DNA from: an uncultured Eubacteriales bacterium
Lineage (GTDB): Bacteria > Bacillota > Clostridia > Oscillospirales > CAG-272
Length of the DNA stretch: 22,876 bases
Assembly: GCA_900554225.1 (NCBI GenBank)
Contig: USGH01000012.1
Coordinates: 1-22,876, forward strand
Direction of reading: 5' to 3'
Positions 16,768-22,876 of the stretch are shown one piece after another. Numbering within the stretch: the first letter of the stretch is position 1; each line of letters opens with the position of its first letter. Under the pieces are notes generated by a model. The model ran no database searches. It was not told where the DNA came from and was given only the letters and a program-made list of their open reading frames with translations. The translations under genes were made by a program, and so were the position numbers.

Positions 16768-16795
16768 ATTATAACAAAATTTCCGCATAAGTCAA
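16768..16795 (-). promoter_or_regulatory. Sigma-A promoter of the third Gfo/Idh/MocA gene
   Basis: On the minus strand TTGACT (16795-16790), a 16-bp spacer and TATAAT (16773-16768). The roughly 140-nt leader from about 16761 to 16619 contains no recognised riboswitch. Confidence 0.8.
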
Positions 16796-16834
16796 GGGGG
16801 ACAGAGAAAATGTATGCAGAAAAATTCGCAGGGG

Positions 16835-16863
16835 TTGATTTTGCGGGAAAAGTATGATATACT
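16835..16863 (+). promoter_or_regulatory. Sigma-A promoter of wecB
   Basis: TTGATT (16835-16840), a 17-bp spacer and TATACT (16858-16863), 50 bp before the wecB start and divergent from the promoter at 16768-16795. Confidence 0.82.
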
Positions 16864-16913
16864 CATAGTGTGCAGAAATTACTTTTGTGGATACTATGAA
16901 GGAGCCAACACCC

Positions 16914-18020
16914 ATGAAAAAAGTCATGCTCGTATTCGGTACGCGACCGGAAGCGATCAAAATGTGTCCGCTTGTCAATACACTGAAAAAACGTGCCGGA
17001 ATGGAGACCATCGTCTGTGTCACCGGACAGCACCGCCAGATGCTCGATCAGGTTCTAGACGCGTTCCATGTCATACCGGAGTACGATCTGTCCATCATGA
17101 AGGAAAAACAGACCCTGTTTGACGTTACAGTCAACATTCTTGAGCGGATCCGCGCGGTGCTGGAGAAGGAGAAACCCGATGTGGTGCTTGTCCATGGCGA
17201 TACCTCGACCACGTTTGTCACCGCGCTTGCCTGCTTCTATCTCCATATTCCGGTCGGACACGTGGAAGCCGGACTGCGCACCTACAACATCGATTCTCCG
17301 TTTCCGGAGGAGTTCAACCGACAGGCGGTCAGCATCATTTCGCGATACAATTTCGCGCCGACCGTATTGGCAAAGGAGAATCTGCTCCGCGAGGGTAAGG
17401 CTCCCGCCAGCATTTTTGTGACCGGCAATACCGCCATCGACGCATTGTCTACCACGGTTCGTGCCGATTATACGCACCCGGAGCTCGAATGGGCATCGGA
17501 CAGCCGGCTGATCGTGATCACCGCGCACCGGCGGGAAAATCTTGGCGAACCGATGCACCATATGTTCCGTGCGATCCGCCGGATTCTCGACGAGCACCCG
17601 GATGTCAAGGCGATCTATCCGATTCATATGAACCCGGCGGTACGGGAGGCGGCACATGCCGAGCTGGACGGCTGCGACCGGATCCGGATCATCGAACCGT
17701 TGGAGGTGCTCGATTTCCACAATTTTCTCGCGCGCTGCTATCTCATTCTGACCGACAGCGGCGGGATCCAGGAGGAAGCACCATCTCTCGGCAAGCCGGT
17801 GCTGGTCATGCGTGACACCACGGAACGACCGGAGGGGATCCAGGCGGGTACGCTCAAGCTTGTCGGTACCGATGAAGCGGTCATCTATGACAACTTCAAA
17901 AAACTGCTTGTGGATACGGAAGCCTATCGCAAAATGGCGACCGCGTCCAATCCCTATGGCGACGGCAAGGCATGCGAACGGATCGCGGACATTCTGGAAT
18001 CCGGCAAAACAGAGCGATAA
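16914..18020 (+). CDS. wecB: UDP-N-acetylglucosamine 2-epimerase (non-hydrolysing)
   Basis: A 368-residue enzyme interconverting UDP-GlcNAc and UDP-ManNAc, a cytoplasmic step supplying ManNAc for teichoic acid linkage units or surface polysaccharides. Conserved segments are VFGTRPEAIKMCPLV (residues 6-20), VHGDTSTT, GHVEAGLRT, PFPEEFNRQ, ITAHRRENLGEP and the C-terminal LTDSGGIQEEAPSLGKPVLV with RDTTERPE. These contain the acidic and histidine residues used by the family. The start is ATG 16914, nine bases after AAGGAG; the upstream GTG at 16887 has no good site. A GNAT gene starts five bases after the stop. No teichoic acid or polysaccharide cluster is in the window. Confidence 0.96.
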   Translation: MKKVMLVFGTRPEAIKMCPLVNTLKKRAGMETIVCVTGQHRQMLDQVLDAFHVIPEYDLSIMKEKQTLFDVTVNILERIRAVLEKEKPDVVLVHGDTSTTFVTALACFYLHIPVGHVEAGLRTYNIDSPFPEEFNRQAVSIISRYNFAPTVLAKENLLREGKAPASIFVTGNTAIDALSTTVRADYTHPELEWASDSRLIVITAHRRENLGEPMHHMFRAIRRILDEHPDVKAIYPIHMNPAVREAAHAELDGCDRIRIIEPLEVLDFHNFLARCYLILTDSGGIQEEAPSLGKPVLVMRDTTERPEGIQAGTLKLVGTDEAVIYDNFKKLLVDTEAYRKMATASNPYGDGKACERIADILESGKTER

Positions 18021-18025
18021 GCGAA

Positions 18026-18487
18026 ATGGCGACACCGAAAAAACAGCCGACATTCCGCGTGGTGAACAACGATATTCGCCTGGTTCCGTATTACCGCAAT
18101 GACGCGGTGTCGTTGCCCTGGTACCAGGATGCGGATCTGTGTAAGCAGGTGGACAACCGTGACGAGCCGTATACCGTGGAGCTGCTGCACAGGATGTACG
18201 ACTACCTGTGCGCAAACGGCGCGTGTTACTATATCGAGTATCGCGGTGTGCTGATCGGAGACGTATCGCTGCAGGACAACGGTGAGCTTGCCATTGTAAT
18301 CTGTAAGGCATACCAGAATCGGCATATCGGCAGGCAGTGTGTACTTGCCATGCTCGATCTGGCGCGGGAGAAGGGAATGGAGCGGGTCAACGCCAGAATC
18401 TACGCCTTCAATACACAGAGCAGACGGATGTTTTTGTCTGTCGGATTTGTCGAAACCGGGGACGAGTGGTTCACATATACGCTTTGA
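18026..18487 (+). CDS. GNAT family N-acetyltransferase
   Basis: A 153-residue acetyltransferase, probably of the RimJ/RimL-like branch. The family pattern appears as RLVPYYRNDAVSLPWYQDAD near the N-terminus, GVLIGDVSL in the central strand, QNRHIGRQCVLAMLDLAREK as the acetyl-CoA loop and helix, and NTQSRRMFLSVGFVETGDEW as motif B. The start is ATG 18026, five bases after the wecB stop. Its ribosome binding site is weak, so translation is probably coupled to wecB. An upstream ATG at 17972 would overlap wecB by 49 bases and add a non-family extension. The substrate is unknown. Confidence 0.82.
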   Translation: MATPKKQPTFRVVNNDIRLVPYYRNDAVSLPWYQDADLCKQVDNRDEPYTVELLHRMYDYLCANGACYYIEYRGVLIGDVSLQDNGELAIVICKAYQNRHIGRQCVLAMLDLAREKGMERVNARIYAFNTQSRRMFLSVGFVETGDEWFTYTL

Positions 18488-18510
18488 CAGACGCGGGCTT
18501 GTCTGCGTGT

Positions 18511-18546
18511 GCAAAAAAGAACGACCGCTTTTTCAAACGATCGTTC
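18511..18546 (-). terminator. Intrinsic terminator of the LOG-family gene
   Basis: On the minus strand GAACGATCG (18546-18538) pairs with CGGTCGTTC (18527-18519), including one G-U pair, followed by TTTTTT (18518-18513). It lies 9 bases after the stop of the minus-strand gene and also separates it from the convergent GNAT gene. Confidence 0.85.
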
Positions 18547-18554
18547 CATAACCT

Positions 18555-19085
18555 TTATCCAATAATATCCGACAGCTCCTCCGGCGTGTCGATCATGTGG
18601 TAGCATTCTGCCACAGAAGCGGCGATGAATCCCTCGTCGGTACCCTTTTGTAAGAGGGCGCGCAGTGCATCGTAATACCCGTCGGTGTTCAGAATGCAGA
18701 TCTTTTTGTCTGTCTGCCCAAGCGAGCGGAGTGTGAGGATTTCAAAAAATTCATCCCACGTGCCGATTCCGCCGGGTGCCATGACGAACAGGTCGCTGTT
18801 TTGCTCCAGTGCGTCCTTCCGTTCCCGCATGGTGTCGGTAAAACGCAGATCGGTACAGTGCGGATACAGTACGCCCGGCGTATCAAAAAAGTGCGGCGCG
18901 ATCCCGAGAATGGTTCCTCCGCCATCATGGACACCGCGTGCGACAGCCCCCATGATTCCTGTATCCCCCGCACCAAAAACGAGCGTGTGTCCGTTCTCAC
19001 CGATCCATTTTCCAAGCGTGTACGCCGCCGATTTGTATTTTTCCGCAATGGTATCGCTTGCCGCGCCATATACACAGATTCGCAT
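18555..19085 (-). CDS. LOG-family protein (cytokinin riboside 5'-monophosphate phosphoribohydrolase / YvdD type)
   Basis: A 176-residue nucleotide phosphoribohydrolase of the LOG family, which splits the N-glycosidic bond of nucleoside 5'-monophosphates. A Rossmann-like start MRICVYGAASD is followed by VFGAGDTGIMGAVARG, then the diagnostic pair MRERKDAL (about residues 85-92) and PGGIGTWDEFFE (about 104-115), corresponding to the family's R-K and PGGxGTxxE active-site motifs. The start ATG 19085 has GGAGGAG upstream. It is a single gene with its own terminator. The physiological substrate in bacteria is usually AMP or a related nucleotide; nothing here points to cytokinin production. Confidence 0.92.
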   Translation of the reverse strand: MRICVYGAASDTIAEKYKSAAYTLGKWIGENGHTLVFGAGDTGIMGAVARGVHDGGGTILGIAPHFFDTPGVLYPHCTDLRFTDTMRERKDALEQNSDLFVMAPGGIGTWDEFFEILTLRSLGQTDKKICILNTDGYYDALRALLQKGTDEGFIAASVAECYHMIDTPEELSDIIG

Positions 19086-19126
19086 ACGATTCTCCTCCGA
19101 TCACTAAGGCTCTGATTTCAGGTTGC

Positions 19127-19192
19127 TTTTGCGCGAAAAACCATATGTTTGAGCCTTCCAGCGCAAAACGCGATGTATGCAGAGCATTCTGA
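19127..19192. repeat. Degenerate dispersed repeat, copy 2
   Basis: TTTTGCGCGAAAA (19127-19139), GCAAAACGCG (19163-19172) and TATGCAG (19176-19182) recur in the same order as at 15457-15517. TTTTGCGC and GCGCAAAA (19161-19168) are inverted repeats. It lies in the 258-bp gap between the divergent LOG and ComF-like genes. Confidence 0.45.
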
Positions 19193-19232
19193 TAAAAACG
19201 CTGCTTTCATGTGGATGGATGCAGCGCATTCT
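19173..19232. repeat. Two imperfect direct repeats of 18 bp
   Basis: ATGTATGCAGAGCATTCT (19173-19190) and ATGGATGCAGCGCATTCT (19215-19232) match at 16 of 18 positions, with a 42-bp period (four helical turns). They could be a paired binding site upstream of the ComF-like gene or a partial duplication of the end of the dispersed repeat. Confidence 0.5.
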
Positions 19233-19343
19233 AAAACTCTACCTATTAGTATAAGGAAATATGCCGGAATTGCCAACGGGCTTCCTGTAAACGAATCGTG
19301 AATTTTTCGCGCATAGGTATATCCTCTGGAAAGGAGTGCGTCC

Positions 19344-20165
19344 ATGGGCAGATGTATCGAGAACATAAAGGAATGGCTGCACATTCTTGCGCAGTATACA
19401 TTCCACTATATCTGTCCCGTGTGCCACACGACGGTGCTGTACGAAAAGGGGATCTGTCCCGGCTGCCTTGCGATGCTGGAAACGGAGGAGGGGGCGCGCA
19501 CCTGTCCGACCTGCCGCCGCACCGCACGGGAATGCACTTGTACGCTCTCCCTGCCGATCGGAATCACGTGCGGCAATCCGGCTCGTTCCTGGCTTGCACA
19601 TACGTTTTACAACTGTTATGAGGATGGCGTGCTGTCCAAGCTGCTGCACAATGCGAAAAAGGAGTACAAAGCGGCACTCTTTGACCACATGGCGACGTCT
19701 CTTGCGGCGGATCTCCATGCACTGCGCCGGACGGAGAGGCAGGAATGGCAGTCTGACGCAGAGGATCCGTGGCAGGGCTGGTGGATCACATGGATTCCGC
19801 GCTCCTTGAAGGGGTACAACCAATACGGCTTTGATCAGGGCGAGGAATGCGCGTGTCGTATTGCAGACATTTTGGGGATTCCGGCAGTACCGTTGTTTGT
19901 GCGCGAGGCGGGACGAACGCAGAAAACACTGAACGCTGTCGAACGGCGGGAAAACGCGGGAAATTCGCTCCATCTGCGCCGGGATCTTGTACTGCCGGAG
20001 GGACCGCTGCTTCTCTATGACGATGTAATCACCACCGGATCCTCCATGGCAGCGGCAATTTTCCTATTGGCGGAGTCCGGCATTACCGCGGTATTTCCGA
20101 TCGCCTACGCCCGCACCGTCCGCGGAAAACGACCGGAGTATATCACGAAAGACACTGAAAAGTAA
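19344..20165 (+). CDS. ComF family phosphoribosyltransferase-like protein
   Basis: A 273-residue ComF-family protein. An N-terminal zinc-ribbon-like region has paired cysteines CPVC...CPGC and CPTC...CTC (residues about 24-60). The C-terminal type I phosphoribosyltransferase domain shows WIPRSLKGYNQYGFDQGEECA (around residues 151-171), the TQKTL motif and the PRPP-binding loop LLLYDDVITTGSSMAAA (about 226-242). ComF is needed for DNA uptake in some naturally competent bacteria, but homologues are general in Bacillota, so competence is not implied. Start ATG 19344 has AAGGAG eight bases upstream. The gene is single and ends in a bidirectional terminator. Confidence 0.9.
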   Translation: MGRCIENIKEWLHILAQYTFHYICPVCHTTVLYEKGICPGCLAMLETEEGARTCPTCRRTARECTCTLSLPIGITCGNPARSWLAHTFYNCYEDGVLSKLLHNAKKEYKAALFDHMATSLAADLHALRRTERQEWQSDAEDPWQGWWITWIPRSLKGYNQYGFDQGEECACRIADILGIPAVPLFVREAGRTQKTLNAVERRENAGNSLHLRRDLVLPEGPLLLYDDVITTGSSMAAAIFLLAESGITAVFPIAYARTVRGKRPEYITKDTEK

Positions 20166-20210
20166 AAACAAAAGAACCTGCTTTGGAAAATTGAGCAGGT
20201 CCTTTTGTTT
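20166..20210. terminator. Bidirectional intrinsic terminator
   Basis: AAACAAAAGAACCTGCT (20166-20182) pairs with AGCAGGTCCTTTTGTTT (20194-20210) around an 11-base loop, with T-rich ends on both strands. It ends the ComF-like gene on the plus strand and the pfkA/LURP-one transcript on the minus strand. Confidence 0.87.
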
Positions 20211-20225
20211 GTTATACGATCTGTA

Positions 20226-20699
20226 TCAGTTCCGCGAGCATTTTTCCGCATCGATCGCCAACACAAACATCAGCGCGTGCAGGGCATCCTTTGCGTCGGT
20301 CACATCGATCACATAGGTGTCCGTCCAATGGAACAGCTCCTTCGAGATCGTGGCAACCGTATTGCCGTTTTCGTCCGCGATGGTCTAATCCCATTCCATG
20401 AAGCTGCCTTCGACGTGCCAGCCGTTGAAATCAATATCGTAGCGCGGCGTGAACAGGGAAAACTCCTTTTGGATGCAGCCGAGATACGTATCGTTTTCGC
20501 CGTATAGCGCAAAGCAGGGAAGGAATGTGAGGACTTTCTGCTTTACACAGCCGACCTCGTTTCCCGCTGCGTCGAAAATCTTCAGACAGTGTCCCCACGC
20601 GAGCTGTCCCTCCACGGTATAGAGCGTATTCTCGTCCGCATCGTAGATGTCGTAGCTGTCAAACCACGTGAAAAAACGCTGTTTGAAATACAGTTTCAT
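20226..20699 (-). pseudogene. LURP-one-related (tubby-like fold) protein interrupted by an in-frame TAG
   Basis: Start ATG 20699 (AAGGAG upstream) opens a frame beginning MKLYFKQRFFTWFDSYDIYD, the usual start of bacterial LURP-one-related (DUF567) proteins, whose role is unknown. The frame stops at TAG 20387-20385 after 104 residues, at FMEWD. In the same frame the sequence then continues with 52 further family-like codons (TIADENGNTVATISKELFHW, then a TDTYVID segment) to TGA at 20228-20226, just before the terminator. Restoring one codon gives 157 residues, the normal length. The site is most simply TAT/TAC (Tyr) changed to TAG. Options are a recent nonsense mutation, a sequencing error, or amber read-through. 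Other genes here end in TAG normally (3988-3990), arguing against global recoding. It is 13 bases downstream of pfkA and presumably co-transcribed. Confidence 0.85.
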
Positions 20700-20712
20700 G
20701 TGTGCTCCTTTT

Positions 20713-21813
20713 TCAGCCCGAGATGGTCTCAAACATGGCGTAGGTCTTGCGGAAGGTTTCCTTCTTCTCGGCGATGAACTTTTCCATTTCGGCAATCTGT
20801 TCTGCGGAGAACTTCTCAAGCATACCTTCCTTGAGCGTACCCTTGTACAGACGGTCGAGCACCTGAGAGTAAGCGATGTTCACGGAAACGATCTCGCCCT
20901 TCTGTTCCACGACAACAAGGTCGGACTTTCCGGCAAGCAGCTCATCAACGGCAAATACACCCATCTTGGTGGCAAGGAGTCTGTCGCCCAGTGTCGGAGA
21001 ACCGCCGCGAACGATATGTGCCATCCGGCAGAATTTCGTTTCGACCCACAGACGGTCGTTGCCTTCCTTCTCGGCAAGCTCCTTGGTGGTGGAATCGATG
21101 CGTTTCTTCAGATGTTCGCCCATTTCCGGGAACGCTTCGGATACGATGATGAGGAAGGAACGCTTGCCGGCTCTGCGCAGACGGATGATCTTTTCGATGC
21201 ACGCGTCCTCATCAAAGGGGCATTCCGGGATCACGGCGTCCACGGCACCGGATGCGATGGCGGTGTTCAGCGTGATGTCGCCGGCACCTCTGCCCATGAC
21301 CTCCACAACGTTGCAGCGTGCGTGGGATTCGCAGGTATCGCGCAGACGGTCTACGTTTTCAATCACGGTCTGCATAGCGGTGTCAAAGCCGATGGTGTTG
21401 TCGGAAGCGGTGATATCGTTGTCGATCGTACCGGGGATACCGATGGTCGGAATACCACGGGCGGATAGATCGGTTGCGCCGCGGAAGGTGCCGTCGCCGC
21501 CGATTGCGATCACGCCGTCGATTTCATGCTTCTTCAGCGTGGCAATTGCCTTCTGCATACCGGCTTCTTCCTTGAATTCGAGGCAGCGGTCGGAATAGAG
21601 GAACGTGCCGCTGAGCTGGATCTTGTTGGATACATCGTGGGAAGTCAGCGGGATCATTTCGTCGTGGATCATGCCGCGATAGCCGCCGTAAATACCGACC
21701 ACCTCAACGCCCTTTGCGAGTGCTTCTCTGGTGACGGCACGAACCGCCGCATTCATACCCGGCGCATCGCCGCCGGAGGTCAGAACACCGATTTTTCTGA
21801 ATTTCTGTGCCAT
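20713..21813 (-). CDS. pfkA: 6-phosphofructokinase, ATP-type
   Basis: Phosphorylates fructose 6-phosphate to fructose 1,6-bisphosphate, the committed step of glycolysis. The 366-residue protein shows GVLTSGGDAPGMNAA (9-23), GGDGTFRGA (105-113), PGTIDND with the catalytic aspartates (127-133) and EVMGRGAGDI (171-180). The GGDG form, rather than GGDD, is the pattern of ATP-dependent enzymes and disfavours a pyrophosphate-dependent one. It is longer than the 320-residue E. coli enzyme because of a C-terminal extension. The frame is open up to 21999, but ATG 21813 is chosen since AAAGG lies nine bases upstream and the fold starts directly; ATG 21822 is too close to that site. The promoter is at 21895-21923. 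Confidence 0.95.
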   Translation of the reverse strand: MAQKFRKIGVLTSGGDAPGMNAAVRAVTREALAKGVEVVGIYGGYRGMIHDEMIPLTSHDVSNKIQLSGTFLYSDRCLEFKEEAGMQKAIATLKKHEIDGVIAIGGDGTFRGATDLSARGIPTIGIPGTIDNDITASDNTIGFDTAMQTVIENVDRLRDTCESHARCNVVEVMGRGAGDITLNTAIASGAVDAVIPECPFDEDACIEKIIRLRRAGKRSFLIIVSEAFPEMGEHLKKRIDSTTKELAEKEGNDRLWVETKFCRMAHIVRGGSPTLGDRLLATKMGVFAVDELLAGKSDLVVVEQKGEIVSVNIAYSQVLDRLYKGTLKEGMLEKFSAEQIAEMEKFIAEKKETFRKTYAMFETISG

Positions 21814-21894
21814 AATTTTCATCCTTTCCGGGATCGTTTCCACAGGTGTGGCGCGTCCCGCACAAATAGATTCTGCATTCTGCATAACACGTAT

Positions 21895-21923
21895 ATTGTA
21901 ATACAAATGGAGCAAAAAATCAA
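21895..21923 (-). promoter_or_regulatory. Sigma-A promoter of pfkA
   Basis: On the minus strand TTGATT (21923-21918), a 17-bp spacer and TACAAT (21900-21895). The leader is about 75 nt and starts near a short direct repeat TGCAGAATGCAGAA. Confidence 0.78.
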
Positions 21924-21971
21924 GATATTTTCCGGAAATAACGAGGGGAGGACCTGTAAAATCCGGTATAC

Positions 21972-22145
21972 TCACGTCTCCTTTGCGCCATCTGCACATA
22001 TCCGGCGGATCAAATTCGCTACGTTCTCATTTGCATCGACATAAGTGAGACCGATTTTCGGATTCTTTCTCTGCCATACGACAAACAGCTCATGCGTGAA
22101 AGCCTGATCGATCGTACAGACGCTCAAGCATACAAAACGACCGGG
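21972..22145 (-). pseudogene. 3' remnant of an unidentified gene, possibly LysR-family
   Basis: A minus-strand frame open between TAA (22148-22146) and TGA (21974-21972) with no ATG start encodes a protein-like stretch: CTIDQAFTHELFVVWQRKNP, then a KIGLTYVDANENV segment and LIRRIC...KET at the end. The THELFVVW.RKN pattern recalls the C-terminal end of LysR-type effector domains, but this is a weak resemblance. There is no ribosome binding site and the upstream part is cut off by the hairpin at 22141-22185, so it appears to be a relic. It fills the gap between the pfkA promoter and the hydrolase gene, which otherwise holds no gene. Confidence 0.4.
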
Positions 22146-22185
22146 TTATCCTTTTGGGTTCGGTTCAGGATAACCCGGCTTTTTT
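22141..22185. terminator. Strong intrinsic terminator hairpin
   Basis: CCGGGTTATCC (22141-22151) and GGATAACCCGG (22168-22178) form a perfect 11-bp stem, followed on the plus strand by CTTTTTT. On the minus strand the stem is followed by TCGTTTTG, weaker but usable. The nearby minus-strand hydrolase ends at 22238, so it likely serves that gene; no plus-strand gene upstream is visible. Confidence 0.8.
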
Positions 22186-22237
22186 GTGGTATGATCAAGC
22201 TGTCGCAAAACGATGGAAAGGGCAAAGCGTTGAAAAA

Positions 22238-22876
22238 TCATTCGAGACAGGCGTATAAGACGTTGCGCAGGCGGGGAGAAAAATATGGCTCCTGATTGTT
22301 GAGCATATGGTGCGCGTACATGAGTGCTGTTTTCCGGTCCGGATCGATGATGAGATACGCACCGGCAGCACCGCCCCAGCCGAATTCACCGATGGAACCG
22401 TTGGAGCCTGCCGCACACGGATCGATCATGGTCCGTACACCGAGTCCGTAGCCGTATCCCGCAAGCTGGCTCCACGAGAAATCCTGCATCTGGATCGGCG
22501 AGAGAAAATTGCGCCGCATGAGGTCGATTGTGGCGGTGGAGAGCACCTGATAACCGTTTTTCGCCCTGCCGCCGTTTGCCATTGCGTCCGCAAACTCCAT
22601 GTAATCCGCCACTGTAGAAAGGATCCCGGCACCGCCGCTGTCATAATCGGGACCGAGGATGTGTCCGCACGTATTGTTTGTTGGAAGTGCCTTTTCCAGA
22701 TCGTCCCGGTAGTTGTACTGGACCGCCATACGGGCGAGCTTTGCCGGATCGTTTGGCAGATTGTACGAGGAATCGATCATCCCGAGCGGCTCAGACAGCA
22801 CCTTTTTCGCATATTCCCGTGTCGGCATACCGGAAACCACTTCGATAAAGCCGGAGAGCACATCGTGGCAGAGACT
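22238..22876 (-). CDS. Serine hydrolase, beta-lactamase (class C/esterase-like) family, N-terminal part outside the window
   Basis: The frame is open from the right edge (SLCHDVLSGFIEVVSG...) to TGA at 22240-22238, giving 212 visible residues of the C-terminal half of a beta-lactamase-related serine hydrolase (PF00144 type). SLCHDVL at the edge looks like the residue run following the tyrosine of the Y-S/A-N-like motif. The later GYGLGVRT and GEFGWGGAAGAYLIIDPDRK (the HxG-like motif region near the end) are typical of the family. The catalytic S-x-x-K would lie upstream of the window. Family members include D-alanyl carboxypeptidases, esterases and penicillin-recognising proteins, so drug resistance should not be inferred. 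The gene ends ahead of the hairpin at 22141-22185. Confidence 0.88.
   Translation of the reverse strand, partial: SLCHDVLSGFIEVVSGMPTREYAKKVLSEPLGMIDSSYNLPNDPAKLARMAVQYNYRDDLEKALPTNNTCGHILGPDYDSGGAGILSTVADYMEFADAMANGGRAKNGYQVLSTATIDLMRRNFLSPIQMQDFSWSQLAGYGYGLGVRTMIDPCAAGSNGSIGEFGWGGAAGAYLIIDPDRKTALMYAHHMLNNQEPYFSPRLRNVLYACLE

Noticed and set aside
3055..20165. A competence locus, because ComEC-like, CinA and ComF-like genes occur in one window
   Set aside because: They are far apart, on different strands and in separate operons; the ComEC-like protein lacks the channel domains, and all three families are common outside competence.
20226..20699. Genome-wide recoding of TAG as a sense codon
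   Set aside because: The ComEC-like gene ends normally in TAG at 3988-3990 with a terminator just after it, and no other gene has internal TAG.
22092..22295. Plus-strand 67-codon frame
   Set aside because: Runs through the terminator hairpin and the 3' end of the opposite hydrolase gene; no ribosome binding site or family resemblance.
22238..22876. An antibiotic-resistance beta-lactamase
   Set aside because: Only the C-terminal half is visible, and the family is dominated by esterases and peptidases; nothing in context indicates resistance.

Overview
The window looks like chromosomal DNA of a Bacillota (Firmicutes) member, probably an uncultured gut Clostridia/Oscillospirales-type bacterium. 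The grounds are a moderately high GC content, AGGAGG-type ribosome binding sites, several consensus sigma-A promoters (TTGACN, 16-17 bp, TATAAT-like), a T-box leader on thrS, and a typical clostridial gene set. This taxonomic call is inference from style, not from a marker gene.

Layout, left to right. (1) Positions 2-3990, plus strand: the 3' part of tagaturonate reductase (uxaB) overlapping altronate dehydratase (uxaA) for hexuronate catabolism, then a small PF06541-type membrane protein and a membrane-anchored ComEC-like metallo-beta-lactamase-fold protein, closed by a bidirectional terminator. (2) Positions 4069-7432, minus strand: thrS with its own promoter and T-box leader, followed downstream by a Gfo/Idh/MocA oxidoreductase. 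(3) Positions 7548-11920, plus: a PAT-like GNAT acetyltransferase, then a heterodimeric ABC exporter pair whose first gene seems to use an AUA start. (4) Positions 11917-13884, plus: a Gfo/Idh/MocA oxidoreductase plus a ThuA-like protein, a probable sugar-oxidation pair. (5) Positions 13975-16795, minus: cinA and a third Gfo/Idh/MocA oxidoreductase. (6) Positions 16835-18487, plus: UDP-GlcNAc 2-epimerase (wecB type) and a small GNAT. (7) Positions 18511-19085, minus: a LOG-family phosphoribohydrolase. (8) Positions 19344-20210, plus: a ComF-like phosphoribosyltransferase. (9) Positions 20226-21923, minus: 6-phosphofructokinase followed by a LURP-one-like gene interrupted by an in-frame TAG. 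(10) Positions 21972-22876: a short coding relic, a strong hairpin terminator and the 3' part of a serine beta-lactamase-like hydrolase running off the window.

Functionally this is a mix of housekeeping genes (thrS, pfkA, cinA) and carbohydrate genes (uxaB/uxaA, three Gfo/Idh/MocA enzymes, ThuA, wecB). I see no phage, transposase, CRISPR array, tRNA/rRNA or defence island, and no convincing undescribed multi-gene system. The points most worth a second look are the amber-interrupted LURP-one gene, the AUA start of the ABC transporter, a dispersed degenerate repeat (about 15457-15526 and 19127-19190), the unidentified 3' gene relic at 21972-22145, and the thrS T-box leader.
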